Source: a virus. Taken from it: 28,485 bases of DNA. Positions 28,468-28,485 of the stretch are shown here, one piece after another. The notes beneath the pieces were generated by a model. The model did no database searches and was not told the DNA's origin. It saw only the letters and a program-made list of their open reading frames with translations. The first letter of the stretch is position 1. Each line of letters begins with the position of its first letter. The translations under genes and the position numbers were made by a program. The stretch lies in IMG/VR virus record IMGVR_UViG_3300034104_006281, positions 1 through 28,485 of that record. One strand, given 5' to 3'.

Positions 28468-28485
28468 GTTTTTTGGGGCCGTCCG

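Overview
The window looks like part of the genome of a large T4-related contractile-tailed phage. On the plus strand there is a T4-type prohead protease, a gp23-like major capsid protein, a gp19-like tail tube and a gp18-like tail sheath. On the minus strand there is a T4-type replication and recombination set: gp43 N-terminal half, UvsX, gp41, gp47, gp46. Beside it lies a nucleotide-metabolism set: gp56-like dCTPase/dUTPase, gp42-like dCMP hydroxymethylase and dCMP deaminase. Gene starts lack a clear Shine-Dalgarno sequence and are preceded by A-rich leaders, and DNA is AT-rich. This suggests a Bacteroidota host, but that is inference. No tRNA, integrase, transposase or CRISPR array was seen.

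Layout. (1) 1-4785, minus strand: a five-gene sugar-modification block with a partial GT-A glycosyltransferase (cut by the window edge), an FkbM-type methyltransferase, a small DxD glycosyltransferase, a polysaccharide pyruvyl transferase and a large multi-domain glycosyltransferase. (2) 4878-13150, plus strand: the head module with a DnaJ-like co-chaperone, a protease fused to a 14-residue-repeat scaffold-like region, the major capsid protein, a terminator, then small proteins with N-terminal motifs like T4 capsid-targeting sequences, an unknown 371-aa protein, the tail tube, an acidic protein and another small candidate core protein. (3) 13178-25160, minus strand: replication, recombination and nucleotide metabolism, in transcription order dCTPase/dUTPase, PolB N-terminal half, two accessory proteins, UvsX, a 114-aa protein, gp41 helicase, a 225-aa acidic protein, gp47, a SET-domain protein, gp46, the dCMP hydroxymethylase-like enzyme, dCMP deaminase and a 133-aa unknown. 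(4) 25326-28418, plus strand: an enlarged tail sheath followed by a terminator.

Transcription. A T4-late-like box (TATAAATAA or [A/G]ATAAATAA) precedes the sugar-modification genes, the protease, the capsid gene, the 121-aa protein, the tube and the sheath. It is essentially missing ahead of the replication genes. Strong hairpin-T terminators follow the capsid and sheath genes, and a bidirectional one separates the head module from the replication module.

Most notable points: a protease-scaffold fusion with eleven 14-residue repeats and a likely nested scaffold gene; a family of small proteins with T4-like capsid-targeting motifs; a DNA polymerase that stops just after motif A, so its catalytic second half must be elsewhere; a SET-domain protein between gp46 and gp47; and an enzyme set that predicts hydroxymethylcytosine DNA. 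No gene-free stretch in the window exceeds 300 bases.
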